DNA from: Paenibacillus nasutitermitis
GTDB taxonomy: Bacteria > Bacillota > Bacilli > Paenibacillales > Paenibacillaceae
Direction of reading: 5' to 3'
NCBI RefSeq assembly: GCF_014641075.1
Contig: NZ_BMHP01000001.1
Span: forward strand, 310,001 to 374,000
DNA length: 64,000 bases
Numbering within the stretch: position 1 is the first letter of the stretch; the number at the start of each line of letters is the position of its first letter. Shown one piece after another: positions 1-8,210 of this stretch. The notes beneath the pieces were generated by a model. That model was not told the origin of the DNA, did no database searches, and saw only the letters and a program-made list of their open reading frames with translations. The position numbers and the translations under genes are program-made.

Positions 1-286
1 CATCCATACCTTCTTCCTGTCGACGACAGGCATTCATGCGGAATATGGCTTCAGTGTTTTTACGCCGGAGCTGGCACCGGTTAAACGGATTTTTATCGAG
101 GCATCCAAGCGGGTGATCTGCGTCGCCGACCACAGCAAATTCGATAAAGGGGCGCTGTTCACCTTCGCGTCTCTGCCGGAGGCCGAGCGGATTATTACAG
201 ATGATGACCTGGACCCTCTCATCCTCAGCAAATATCAAGCCTTGCAGGCAACTATTGAACAAGCGGACAGGAGTGGGAATGAATGA
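1..286 (+). CDS. DeoR-family transcriptional regulator, C-terminal part
   Basis: The frame is open from the left edge (first full codon at 2) and stops at TGA 284-286, so only about 94 C-terminal residues are visible. They match the effector-binding (DeoRC) domain of DeoR/GlpR regulators: a TTGIHAEYGFS segment, then ELAPVKR, then VICVADHSKFDKGA, the conserved strand before the C-terminus. The N-terminal helix-turn-helix lies outside the window. The stop overlaps the start of the downstream dehydrogenase by ATGA, which suggests one transcript and translational coupling. By analogy with other DeoR-type proteins it probably senses a phosphorylated sugar intermediate of the linked pathway; the ligand is not deducible here. 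Confidence 0.8.
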   Translation, partial: IHTFFLSTTGIHAEYGFSVFTPELAPVKRIFIEASKRVICVADHSKFDKGALFTFASLPEAERIITDDDLDPLILSKYQALQATIEQADRSGNE

Positions 287-1041
287 GTACATTATTTGAC
301 CTCACCGGCAAAAAAGCGCTGGTCACCGGAGCTTCACGGGGAATCGGCAGGGCGATTGCCCTGGCGCTTGCGGAAGCGGGGGCAGATGTGGCGCTTGTGA
401 CCAACCAGAGCAGCCCGGCTGAAATCGAACAGGAAATCACCTCATTGAACCGCAGAGCGGTGGTTATCAAAGCCGATCTGTCCGAGGAAAGCAGGCTGCC
501 GGATGTGATTGCCCAAACGATCGGAGCTTTCGGCAAAATCGATATACTCGTCAACAATTCCGGCATCATCCGCCGGACCCCCGCTGCCGAGCATGCCGCG
601 GCGGATTGGCATGATGTCCTGAATGTCAATTTGAATGCGGTTTTCTTCCTCAGCCAGCTTGCCGGCCGGGAAATGATCAAACAGGGCTCGGGAAAAATCA
701 TCAACATCGCATCCATGTTATCCTTCCAGGGCGGGATCAATGTACCGGGCTATACGGCAAGCAAACATGCCGTAGCGGGTCTGACGAAGGCGCTCGCCAA
801 TGAATGGGCATCCAGGGGCGTGCAGGTGAACGCCATCGCACCGGGCTATATCGAGACGGACAATACGGAACAGCTTCGCGGGGATCCCGAACGAAGCAAG
901 CAAATTCTTGAGCGTATCCCCGCAGGCCGATGGGGCCAGGCCGATGATCTGAAGGGACCGGTCGTACTGCTGGCTTCCGCGGCATCGGATTATATGAATG
1001 GCCATGTGCTGTGCGTGGACGGAGGCTGGATGAATCGTTAA
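283..1041 (+). CDS. kduD: SDR oxidoreductase, 2-dehydro-3-deoxy-D-gluconate 5-dehydrogenase (KduD type)
   Basis: A 252-residue classical short-chain dehydrogenase. Visible signatures are the cofactor loop TGASRGIG (about residues 15-22), NNSG (91-94), Ser144 and the YTASK motif with Tyr157 and Lys161. The segments IASMLSFQGGINVPGY and NAIAPGYIETDNT with IPAGRWG are characteristic of KduD, which interconverts 2-dehydro-3-deoxygluconate and its diketo form in pectin or hyaluronate breakdown in the cytoplasm. Close SDR relatives (gluconate 5-dehydrogenase) cannot be fully excluded from sequence reading alone. It overlaps the DeoR-type gene by 4 bases and is followed by a strong terminator, so it is the last gene of a sugar-acid operon that continues to the left of the window. 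Confidence 0.82.
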   Translation: MSTLFDLTGKKALVTGASRGIGRAIALALAEAGADVALVTNQSSPAEIEQEITSLNRRAVVIKADLSEESRLPDVIAQTIGAFGKIDILVNNSGIIRRTPAAEHAAADWHDVLNVNLNAVFFLSQLAGREMIKQGSGKIINIASMLSFQGGINVPGYTASKHAVAGLTKALANEWASRGVQVNAIAPGYIETDNTEQLRGDPERSKQILERIPAGRWGQADDLKGPVVLLASAASDYMNGHVLCVDGGWMNR

Positions 1042-1052
1042 TTGATCAAGCC

Positions 1053-1100
1053 AAAAAAAGGATGTCTTCCGGAAAATTGCCGGTCGACACCCTTTTTTTT
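1053..1100 (+). terminator. Rho-independent terminator after kduD
   Basis: An A-rich left arm (AAAAAAAGGATGTC) pairs with GACACCCTTTTTTTT on the right, with a nested CCGG/CCGG inside the loop. The T run makes it efficient on the plus strand. The A run gives it some potential on the minus strand too, but the next minus gene ends about 50 bases to the right. Confidence 0.85.
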
Positions 1101-1146
1101 TGGCGCGGGACACAATGGGGATACAGCTTGTCCATATTAGCCGCCG

Positions 1147-1341
1147 TTAGTGACCTTTCTTTCGTACTTGCTTATGGTGGTCTTCCGCCCATTCTTTGGC
1201 CTGTGCGGTAGCAATGGAGATGGCGCGGCCTTCTTCGTAACCGTCCTTCAGCAGGGCATTGGCAATTTCGACGGCTTTTTCGCGCACGGGGGCCATAAAG
1301 TTTTTCAGGGAGTCGGGATAATCGTCCTTGGTCCAAGGCAT
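1147..1341 (-). CDS. Small YdaT-like protein (DUF2188-associated N-terminal module)
   Basis: A 64-residue protein beginning MPWTKDDYPDSLKNF and containing VREKAVEIANALL, GYEEGRAISIAT and AQAKEWAE. This matches the N-terminal module of Bacillus subtilis YdaT, which there is fused to a DUF2188 domain; here only the first module is present, ending in a basic tail. An AGGAGGAA ribosome binding site lies just upstream of the ATG at 1341. The function is unknown; YdaT belongs to the general stress regulon in B. subtilis, which is only a hint here. It is a monocistronic gene divergent from fumC. Confidence 0.7.
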   Translation of the reverse strand: MPWTKDDYPDSLKNFMAPVREKAVEIANALLKDGYEEGRAISIATAQAKEWAEDHHKQVRKKGH

Positions 1342-1489
1342 AAGCGTTCCTCCTTTATACAGGGATCTTTTATTTATTTAGCCCTTGTATCCAAAAAACA
1401 AACAGCGGCATCCGGCAAAATCGATATTCGTCACTCAATCATGTAGAATGGGTAAGGACAGATACGAACGAAAAGAAAGGGTGACGAGA

Positions 1490-2872
1490 ATGGAATTCCG
1501 AACTGAAAAGGATTCGATGGGGGAAATTCAGGTCCCCGCCGATCGTCTATGGGGAGCGCAGACAGAGCGCAGCCTGCACAATTTCAAGATCGGTACGGAG
1601 AAAATGCCGGTTGAGCTGATACACGCTTTTGCTTATTTAAAGAAAGGAGCCGCGCTCGTAAATAAAGAGCTTGGCAAGCTGGAACCCGAGAAAGCCGCAG
1701 CTATAGCCGAAGCCGCCGATGAAATAATCGAAGGCAAGTGGAGCAGAGAATTTCCGCTCGCGGTTTGGCAGACGGGCAGCGGTACGCAATCGAATATGAA
1801 TGTCAATGAGGTCATTGCGCGCCGGGCCGGTCAGTTGCTCGTGCAGCAGGACCCCGCCAGCCAGTTGAAGATCCATCCCAATGATGACGTGAACCGCTCG
1901 CAAAGCTCCAATGATACCTTCCCGACTGCTATGCATCTGGCAGCACTGATAACGGTAGAGGATACTGTCCTGCCTGCCATCGCCCAGCTCAAAGCAACGC
2001 TGCAGAGCAAGAGCGAAGCATTCGCCGATGTGATCAAAATCGGCCGCACGCATCTGCAGGATGCCACGCCCCTTACACTGGGGCAGGAAATAAGCGGCTG
2101 GGTGCGCATGCTGGAGAAAGGCGAGCGCAATATAAGAACCAGCAGCGAGGAGCTGCGGGAGCTGGCGATTGGCGGAACCGCAGTTGGCACCGGTCTGAAT
2201 GCGGACCCCCGATTCGGAGAGCTCGCCGCCCAGGAGCTCAGCCGCTTGACCGGGAAAAGCTTCCTGAGCGCGCCGAACAAGTTCCATTCCCTGACGAGTC
2301 ATGACGAGATCGTATTCGTGCACGGGGCCTTTAAGGCGCTGGCAGCGGATCTGATGAAGATCGCCAACGACGTGCGCTGGCTCGCCAGCGGTCCCCGCTG
2401 CGGAATCGGTGAAATCAGCATTCCCGAGAATGAACCGGGAAGCTCGATCATGCCCGGTAAGGTCAACCCTACCCAGGCGGAAGCATTGACTATGGTTGTT
2501 TGCCAGGTGATGGGCAATGACGCGGCAATCGGCTTTGCCGCCAGTCAAGGGAATTTTGAGCTGAATGTATTCAAGCCGGTGATTATCCATAACTTTCTGC
2601 AATCCGCAAGGCTGCTGGCCGATGCGATGCGTTCCTTTGACGAGCACTGCGCCGTTGGTATTGAAGCGAACCGCGAAGCCATCTCCGGCAATCTGAACAA
2701 ATCGCTCATGCTCGTTACCGCACTTAACCCCCATATCGGATATGAGAATGCGGCGACCATCGCCAAAACCGCTCATAAACAGGGGCTTACGCTTCGGGAA
2801 GCCGCCATTCAGAGCGGGCTGATCAGTGCCGAGAAGTTCGACGAAGTGGTCCGTGCGGAAGATATGATCTGA
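1490..2872 (+). CDS. fumC: Class II fumarate hydratase
   Basis: A 460-residue fumarase (the family is about 460) that hydrates fumarate to L-malate in the TCA cycle in the cytosol. The start at 1490 ([12 protein letters not shown]) follows a purine-rich GAAAGGGTGA site and matches the family N-terminus; an in-frame ATG 105 bases upstream would add an atypical extension. Visible motifs: [13 protein letters not shown], the RTHLQDATP substrate loop, and the superfamily signature [13 protein letters not shown] near residue 317. The last motif and the overall length separate it from aspartase or argininosuccinate lyase, which share the fold. It stands alone with its own terminator, as citG does in B. 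subtilis. Confidence 0.95.
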   Translation: MEFRTEKDSMGEIQVPADRLWGAQTERSLHNFKIGTEKMPVELIHAFAYLKKGAALVNKELGKLEPEKAAAIAEAADEIIEGKWSREFPLAVWQTGSGTQSNMNVNEVIARRAGQLLVQQDPASQLKIHPNDDVNRSQSSNDTFPTAMHLAALITVEDTVLPAIAQLKATLQSKSEAFADVIKIGRTHLQDATPLTLGQEISGWVRMLEKGERNIRTSSEELRELAIGGTAVGTGLNADPRFGELAAQELSRLTGKSFLSAPNKFHSLTSHDEIVFVHGAFKALAADLMKIANDVRWLASGPRCGIGEISIPENEPGSSIMPGKVNPTQAEALTMVVCQVMGNDAAIGFAASQGNFELNVFKPVIIHNFLQSARLLADAMRSFDEHCAVGIEANREAISGNLNKSLMLVTALNPHIGYENAATIAKTAHKQGLTLREAAIQSGLISAEKFDEVVRAEDMI

Positions 2873-2882
2873 AATCAGAATT

Positions 2883-2920
2883 AGGGCAGAACCGGTTCGT
2901 GTCGGCTCTGCCCTTATTTT
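2883..2920 (+). terminator. Rho-independent terminator after fumC
   Basis: AGGGCAGAACCG pairs with CGGCTCTGCCCT (one G-U/A-C adjustment), followed by TATTTT. It lies 10 bases after the fumC stop codon. Confidence 0.8.
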
Positions 2921-3056
2921 CTTATATCGAGTAAGGGGAAGGGCTGCCGGCCCGCTCGCATCTGCGAAAAACGACAGCATTTTTCGTGGAAAGGAATCCT
3001 TATGTCAAGCCGATTTGGACATTTTGGCTTTGCGTTCAAGGAGGTTTTCAAGTATC

Positions 3057-3104
3057 ATGGATAGAAAAGACAAGATATGCAAAAGGAGCTACACACTCGA
3101 ATGA
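3057..3104 (+). CDS. Possible 15-residue leader peptide upstream of the aldolase
   Basis: A perfect AAGGAGG at 3038-3044 precedes an ATG at 3057. The frame reads MDRKDKICKRSYTLE and stops at TGA 3102-3104, overlapping the aldolase start ATG (3101) in an ATGA arrangement. A second GGAG (3085-3088) inside this frame would serve the aldolase itself. The better ribosome site therefore belongs to the short frame, which suggests translational coupling or a leader. The alternative is that translation of the aldolase begins at the in-frame ATG 3077 and this frame is not used. Confidence 0.35.
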   Translation: MDRKDKICKRSYTLE

Positions 3105-4069
3105 ATGCTAAAATTAAAACCAATCATTGCAAAATCGTCGATTGTACGATACGCGACGGCGGACTCGTTAATAACTGGGATTTCAGCGTTGAATTTGTTC
3201 AGGATCTCTACAACAGCTTGAATGAAGCAGGCGTGGAGTATATGGAAGTCGGCTATAAAAATTCACCCAAGCTGCTTAAAGGAGCGGAATCCGCAGGCCC
3301 GTGGCGTTTTCTGGATGACGAATTCCTGCGCGAGGTTATTCCTCAAAAGCTGAATACAAAGCTGTCGGCGCTTGTCGATATCGGGCGAGTGGACGAGAAT
3401 GATATTTTGCCGCGCGAGCAGAGCATGCTGGATCTGATTCGTGTCGCCTGCTACATCCAGGATGTGGAGAAGGCGCTTGAGCTTGTAAAGCTGTTCCACG
3501 AACGGGGTTATGAGACTACGATCAATATTATGGCGCTTTCCAATGTAATGGAGAATCAGCTGCTTGAAGCGTTCGAATTGCTTGAAGCAAGCGTGGTCGA
3601 TGTGGTCTATGTGGTTGATTCCTATGGCAGCCTGGATCCCAATGACTTTCTATATCTGGTTGAGAAATTCCAGAAGCATCTGCCGAGCAAACGCCTTGGC
3701 GTGCATACGCATAACAACATGCAGCTGGCTTTTGCCAACACGCTTATTTCTGCCGAGAAGGGCGTCGAGCTTCTTGATGCATCCGTCTACGGAATGGGAC
3801 GCGCGGCGGGCAACTGCCCGACTGAACTGCTGGTCGCCCATCTGAAGAATACCCGGTACAATGTGAGACCGGTCCTGGATATGATCGAGAAGCATATGAT
3901 TCCCCTGCGCGAGAAGGAAGAGTGGGGTTATATCATTCCTTACATGATTACCGGCATGCTGGACGAGCATCCCCGTTCAGCGATGGCGCTGCGGAATTCG
4001 GCAGACAAGGACAAAGGCGTGGACTTCTACGACAAGCTGACCACACCGGAGATTCTTCACAGTAATTAG
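3101..4069 (+). CDS. HMGL-like aldolase catalytic-domain protein
   Basis: A 322-residue TIM-barrel protein of the HMG-CoA lyase/isopropylmalate synthase/4-hydroxy-2-oxovalerate aldolase superfamily. It has the N-terminal metal/catalytic motif DCTIRDGGLVNN, then VEYMEVGYKNS, the barrel strands VYVVDSYGS and LGVHTHNNMQLA (metal-binding HxH), and YGMGRAAGNCPTE near the end of the barrel. These motifs support divalent-metal-dependent aldol chemistry, but the substrate cannot be read from sequence. It lacks the communication domain that DmpG-type aldolases use to bind acetaldehyde dehydrogenase, and no such partner lies nearby. It is a single-gene unit between two terminators. An in-frame ATG at 3077 is an alternative start. 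Confidence 0.75.
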   Translation: MNAKIKTNHCKIVDCTIRDGGLVNNWDFSVEFVQDLYNSLNEAGVEYMEVGYKNSPKLLKGAESAGPWRFLDDEFLREVIPQKLNTKLSALVDIGRVDENDILPREQSMLDLIRVACYIQDVEKALELVKLFHERGYETTINIMALSNVMENQLLEAFELLEASVVDVVYVVDSYGSLDPNDFLYLVEKFQKHLPSKRLGVHTHNNMQLAFANTLISAEKGVELLDASVYGMGRAAGNCPTELLVAHLKNTRYNVRPVLDMIEKHMIPLREKEEWGYIIPYMITGMLDEHPRSAMALRNSADKDKGVDFYDKLTTPEILHSN

Positions 4070-4109
4070 ATTTTATCCTTGCGTCCAGGCAAGAACATGA
4101 TGAAGTAGA

Positions 4110-4169
4110 GGGCTGTCCTGTCCAGCGGAGCTTAAGTGGAGGCTCTGGTGAGGCGGGGCAGCCTTTTTT
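4110..4169 (+). terminator. Rho-independent terminator after the aldolase gene
   Basis: GGCTGTCC pairs with GGGGCAGCC around an inner CCAG.../CTGG stem, followed by TTTTTT. It separates the aldolase from the lut locus. Confidence 0.75.
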
Positions 4170-4216
4170 GTGCAAAGAGCGATCCAATACTTTTGACTGA
4201 AAGAGGGGGCCGCGGC

Positions 4217-4957
4217 ATGTCTTTCGCTAAAATAACCAACCGAAAAATATACGAGCAGATCGCCGATCAATTGAAGCAGTTTATTTTGGAAGGCGGTTGG
4301 AGAAGCGGCGAGAAGCTTCCTTCCACCAAAGAGCTGTCCGAGCAGTTCCAGGTGGGGCGCTCCACCATGCGCGAAGCACTGAGCGCGCTGCGGGCGATGG
4401 GACTAATAGATATCCGTCAGGGGGAAGGCTGTTTCGTGCGGTCCGTGGAATCGGCTGAAATCCAGATGCCGGTATTCGAGTCGCTGCTGCTGAGCAAAGA
4501 AGCGATCTTTGAGTTGTTGGAGTCGCGAATCGCACTGGAGGCGGCGAATGCATCAATCGCTTCAACCCGCCGGACAGAGGAGGATCTGGCAGCTTTTCGT
4601 CAGCTTCTGCATTCGATGCAGGAGCATTTGGGGGATGAAGCATCGGGGGAGGCCGCTGATATTGAATTCCACCGGCTGCTTGCCGCAGCTACCCATAACT
4701 CCATCATGGTGAGACTGCTTGATACGATATCCTCCCAGATGGAAGCAGCGATACGCGAAGCCCGGCGCATTCAGATTTATGGGAGCAAACAAGTTTCCGT
4801 CCAGCTGTGGGAAGAACATGAAGCCATCTTCAAGGCGGTGGAGGAACGCGATCCGGCGGGGGCGGAGAAGGCGATGCGGACTCATTTGACCCATGTCGAA
4901 CGGGTGCTCCGCAATTATTTGGGCAAAACAGAGGCTCATGACAGTGGCGATATGTAA
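4217..4957 (+). CDS. lutR: GntR-family (FadR subfamily) regulator, probable LutR
   Basis: A 246-residue regulator with an N-terminal winged helix (IYEQIADQLKQFIL, GEKLPSTKELSEQF, VGRSTMREALSALRAMG, then the wing GEGCFV) and an all-alpha FCD effector domain from about residue 85 (ESRIALEAANASIA, DIEFHRLLAAATHN, HEAIFKAVEERDP, with His residues placed to bind a metal and a carboxylate). The start at 4217 follows AAAGAGGGGG. It lies directly upstream of lutABC in the same direction with a 110-base gap, and FadR-type LutR is the known lactate-responsive repressor of lutABC in B. subtilis. By position and family it should bind the 4958-5067 gap and release it when L-lactate is present; the ligand is inferred. 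Confidence 0.85.
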   Translation: MSFAKITNRKIYEQIADQLKQFILEGGWRSGEKLPSTKELSEQFQVGRSTMREALSALRAMGLIDIRQGEGCFVRSVESAEIQMPVFESLLLSKEAIFELLESRIALEAANASIASTRRTEEDLAAFRQLLHSMQEHLGDEASGEAADIEFHRLLAAATHNSIMVRLLDTISSQMEAAIREARRIQIYGSKQVSVQLWEEHEAIFKAVEERDPAGAEKAMRTHLTHVERVLRNYLGKTEAHDSGDM

Positions 4958-5067
4958 CATTTTATTTGCCATGGGCCAAGCAATTTGCCCTTTATTTTTA
5001 TCCACATGTCTGATAAGCTGATAATATCGAAATAAAACGTATTCATCGAGAGGGGACTCGAAAAGAA
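4958..5067 (+). promoter_or_regulatory. lutR-lutA intergenic region, probable lut promoter and operator
   Basis: This AT-rich gap contains the direct repeat CTGATAAGCTGATAA followed by TATCGAAATAAAACG. A GAGAGGGGACTCG stretch just before lutA supplies the ribosome site. A GATAAT hexamer near 5020 could be a -10 element, but no convincing -35 at 17 bases is visible. It is the likely LutR target, by context only. Confidence 0.4.
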
Positions 5068-5796
5068 ATGAAAGTATCCTTATTTATAACCTGTCTGGCC
5101 GATACGCTGTATCCGGAGGTCGGGGAAAGTGTCGTACGCGTGCTCAGCGATTACGGCTGCGAGGTAGATTTTCCCGAAGCGCAGCTGTGCTGTGGACAGC
5201 CGGCTTTCAACAGCGGCTATCAGGATGAAGCCCGGGAAGTGGCCCGCGGCCTGATCCGAGCCTTCGAGCATAGTGATTATGTGGTATCGCCGTCAGGCTC
5301 ATGCACGGGAATGGTCCATCATTATTATCCTTATTTATTTGAGAATGAGCCAGAGTGGAAAGCAAAAGCGGCTGCGCTGGTGGAGAAAACCTATGAATTC
5401 TCGCAGTTTCTCGTGGGTGTGCTTGGCGTAACCGATGTGGGGGCTTCGTTCCCGCATTCTGTCACCTATCACCCGTCCTGTCACGCGATGCGCCTGCTCG
5501 GCGTAACCGAGGAGCCGCTTCAGCTGATTGACGCCGTCAAGGATATCGCCTTCACCGAACTTCCACGCAAGCAGGACTGCTGCGGGTTTGGCGGTACTTT
5601 TGCTGTGAAGATGGCTGACATGTCGGAAGCGATGGTGTGTGACAAAGCGGCCTGCGTATGCGAGACCGGCGCAGAGGTGCTGGTGGGCACGGATATGGGC
5701 TGTTTGATGAACATTGGGGGCCGGCTGAATAAGGAAGGCAAACCAGTGCGGGTTATGCATCTGGCACAGCTGCTTGACGAAGGGAGACGGACATAA
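5068..5796 (+). CDS. lutA: L-lactate utilisation protein LutA (CCG-domain Fe-S protein)
   Basis: A 242-residue protein with two cysteine-rich CCG domains: QLCCGQPAFNSGY in the first and DCCGFGGTFAVK in the second, each preceded by further conserved Cys (CLAD, SGSCTGM, HPSCHAMR). Such domains bind Fe-S clusters in GlcF, HdrB and LutA. With LutB and LutC it forms the membrane-independent complex that oxidises L-lactate to pyruvate, known from B. subtilis and Shewanella. Length and start match LutA (about 240 residues). lutB begins one base after its stop, so the three genes are tightly coupled. Confidence 0.95.
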   Translation: MKVSLFITCLADTLYPEVGESVVRVLSDYGCEVDFPEAQLCCGQPAFNSGYQDEAREVARGLIRAFEHSDYVVSPSGSCTGMVHHYYPYLFENEPEWKAKAAALVEKTYEFSQFLVGVLGVTDVGASFPHSVTYHPSCHAMRLLGVTEEPLQLIDAVKDIAFTELPRKQDCCGFGGTFAVKMADMSEAMVCDKAACVCETGAEVLVGTDMGCLMNIGGRLNKEGKPVRVMHLAQLLDEGRRT

Positions 5797-5797
5797 T

Positions 5798-7429
5798 ATG
5801 AGTGGAACTACGGATCAATTCGTGGAGGACCGGGAGAAGCCGCAGTCGCCTACAACAGGGGGCAAGCCGCAGCATGCGCCGGTTCATTCGCCAATCGGCT
5901 CGGAGCTGAAGAAACGGACCAGAGAAGCGCTCAAGGATGATTTTTTGCGCAAAGCTGTAGCGTTTACAACCGATAAGCTGCGCAATGGACGTCTGGGCGC
6001 TGCCGATGTATTAGGGGACTGGGAGGCTTGGCGGGAACGCGGACGGGCTATTCGCGAGCATACGATCTCCCATCTTGATTATTATCTGAGCCAGTTCTCC
6101 GACAATGTCGTAAAGAATGGCGGCAATGTATACTTCTGCAAGACCGGCGATGATGCCGTCAGCACCTTCATGGATATTGCCAAGAGCCATAAAGCGAAGC
6201 TTGTCGCCAAAGGAAAGTCAATGGTTTCAGAGGAAATGCATCTGAATCACGCTCTTGAGGCAGAAGGCATAGATGCGATTGAGACGGATCTGGGCGAATA
6301 TATTTTGCAGCTGGCGAGGGAAACCCCTTCCCATCTGATTATTCCCGCGATTCATAAGAACAAGCAGCAGATTGCCAATCTGTTTGAAGAGGATTCCGGG
6401 CGGCCTTTCGAGCCGGAAACCAAGATTTTGGCCCAGTATGCCAAAAATAAGCTGCGCAATTATTTCCTTGAAGCGGATATTGGGCTTACCGGCTGCAACT
6501 TCGGCGTAGCGGAGACCGGCTCGATTTCTCTGGTTTCCAATGAGGGGAACGGGCGGATGGTCACAACGATCCCGAAGGTTCATGTCGTGGTTATGGGGAT
6601 GGAGCGTCTGGTTCCGAACTTCGAGGATCTTGAAGTGGTGCTCAATCTGCTTGCACGAAGCGCGACGGGGCAGAAGCTGACGGCGTATACGTCAATTCTT
6701 ACGGGCAAGAAAGGACCGCAGGACCTTGATGGCCCGGAGGAACTGCATGTCATAATTCTGGATAACGGCCGCTCCGGACAACTGGGCGATCCCATCTTCC
6801 AGGATGTGCTGAACTGCATCCGCTGCGCGGCTTGTCTGAACGTGTGCCCAGTCTACCGCAACGTCGGCGGACATACGTACGGCTCGGTCTACAGCGGACC
6901 GATCGGTGCGGTGCTGACGCCGCTCCTCCAGCAGGACATGAAGGAAGCGGGCACCTTGGCCTATGCCTCCAGTCTGTGCGGGGCCTGCTATGAAGCTTGT
7001 CCAGTCAAGATTCCGCTGCATGATATGCTGGTTCATTTGCGCCACCGCAAGGTGAAGATGAAGCTGACCGGGCTGCCGGAGCGGGTTGCATTCAAAGCCT
7101 ATGAAACGATGTTCGGCAATGTTACGCTCTTCAAGCTTGCTACCAAAGCGGGCTATTATTTGCAGAAACCGCTTGTCCGCAATGGCTTCATCAAGAGCGG
7201 ACCGCCGCCGCTGTCTGGCTGGACCCAATCCCGCTTTATGCCGATGCTGCCGAAGCAGAAATTCCGCGACAAATGGGCTGCCCTTCAGGAAGAGCTTGCC
7301 GCCAAGGCCAAAGCCGATTCGATCGTCGGCAAAGCGCCGGTGAAGGCGGATGCCGTCGGTGCCCAGGCGCGGGCGGATGCCATACAGCAAAAAAACCGTA
7401 AAGGAGGCGGTGGCGATGGCGCCAACTAA
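5798..7429 (+). CDS. lutB: L-lactate utilisation iron-sulfur protein LutB, with terminal extensions
   Basis: 543 residues with a DUF162-type core and two ferredoxin-like motifs: CIRCAACLNVCP at about 340-351 and CGACYEACP at about 394-402. The body (HLDYYLSQF, GGNVYFCKTGDDAV, KSKSMVSEEMHLNHAL-like segment, ETGSISLVSNEGNGR) is typical LutB. B. subtilis LutB is about 480 residues. The extra length comes from a hydrophilic N-terminal leader of about 30 residues rich in Pro, Thr and Gln, and an Ala/Lys-rich C-terminal tail of about 40 residues (AAKAKADSIVGKAPVKADA). The ATG at 5798 follows lutA's stop immediately. The 3' end overlaps lutC by 14 bases. Confidence 0.93.
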   Translation: MSGTTDQFVEDREKPQSPTTGGKPQHAPVHSPIGSELKKRTREALKDDFLRKAVAFTTDKLRNGRLGAADVLGDWEAWRERGRAIREHTISHLDYYLSQFSDNVVKNGGNVYFCKTGDDAVSTFMDIAKSHKAKLVAKGKSMVSEEMHLNHALEAEGIDAIETDLGEYILQLARETPSHLIIPAIHKNKQQIANLFEEDSGRPFEPETKILAQYAKNKLRNYFLEADIGLTGCNFGVAETGSISLVSNEGNGRMVTTIPKVHVVVMGMERLVPNFEDLEVVLNLLARSATGQKLTAYTSILTGKKGPQDLDGPEELHVIILDNGRSGQLGDPIFQDVLNCIRCAACLNVCPVYRNVGGHTYGSVYSGPIGAVLTPLLQQDMKEAGTLAYASSLCGACYEACPVKIPLHDMLVHLRHRKVKMKLTGLPERVAFKAYETMFGNVTLFKLATKAGYYLQKPLVRNGFIKSGPPPLSGWTQSRFMPMLPKQKFRDKWAALQEELAAKAKADSIVGKAPVKADAVGAQARADAIQQKNRKGGGGDGAN

Positions 7430-8195
7430 TGGTATAATGCATGGTAAAGAAGAATTTATGAAGCGGATTGCCAATAACCTCGGACGCAAAAGTCCGCTGA
7501 CGGCGCCGCCGGCGAAGCCGATCCGCGGCGTGCCGGATCATTACCGTGCCGTCGAGCTGAATGCGGATGAGCGTCTTGATGCTTTTATCGCCAACTGGAC
7601 GGCGCTCAGCGGCAAGGTTCTGATCGTGGACGAAGACGATGCGCCTCATACCATCGGGCAATATTTGCTTCAGGTCTGTCAGGACCATAACATTACCCGC
7701 ACCGTGCGATGGAACCATGAAGGCTTGAATACGCTTGGCCTTGATGAGACGATGCGCGGCGCCGGCATAGAATCCTTGATCTGGCGCGAGGGTGGCGAAG
7801 CGGATGTTGAGCCTCGCCCTCTGCCGACCGGACCGGACGGCAACTGGTCCAAGCGCAGCAGATTGCTGCAAGCGGCAGAGCAGAGCCGCCTTGGGATTGT
7901 TTGGCCGGACAGCGTGATCGCCAATACCGGCACGCTTGCCCTGTTCAGCGAAGGCGGTAAAGGCCGATCCGTCAGTCTGCTGACGGAGGTGCTGTTCGCC
8001 ATATTCCGCGCGGACCAGATTGTGACCCGAATGGGCGATGCGTTCCAGCTTTTCCGCTCGCTTCATCCCGAGGTGGCGACGATGCCTTCTTCCCTGAACC
8101 TGATTACGGGTCCGAGCCGAAGCGCCGATATTGAGAACGATTTGACCATCGGCATCCATGGGCCAGGAAGCGTGTATGCCATTATCATTCAATAA
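7416..8195 (+). CDS. lutC: L-lactate utilisation protein LutC (LUD domain)
   Basis: A 259-residue LutC/YkgG (LUD) family protein, the third component of the lactate-oxidising complex. The C-terminal half carries the family signature: RLGIVWPDSVIANTGTLALFS, then SLLTEVLFAIFRADQIV and SRSADIENDLTIGIHGPG. The start at 7416 has AAAGGAGGCGG upstream, lying inside the lutB tail, so translation is coupled. It is slightly longer than B. subtilis LutC (240) at the N-terminus. Confidence 0.93.
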   Translation: MAPTNGIMHGKEEFMKRIANNLGRKSPLTAPPAKPIRGVPDHYRAVELNADERLDAFIANWTALSGKVLIVDEDDAPHTIGQYLLQVCQDHNITRTVRWNHEGLNTLGLDETMRGAGIESLIWREGGEADVEPRPLPTGPDGNWSKRSRLLQAAEQSRLGIVWPDSVIANTGTLALFSEGGKGRSVSLLTEVLFAIFRADQIVTRMGDAFQLFRSLHPEVATMPSSLNLITGPSRSADIENDLTIGIHGPGSVYAIIIQ

Positions 8196-8210
8196 AGGAG
8201 CGATTCATTT

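Noticed and set aside
1637..2980. A 447-codon open frame on the minus strand through fumC
   Set aside because: It is antisense to a well-matched fumarase, has no ribosome site and encodes no recognisable domain; GC-rich codon use in fumC keeps the opposite frame open.
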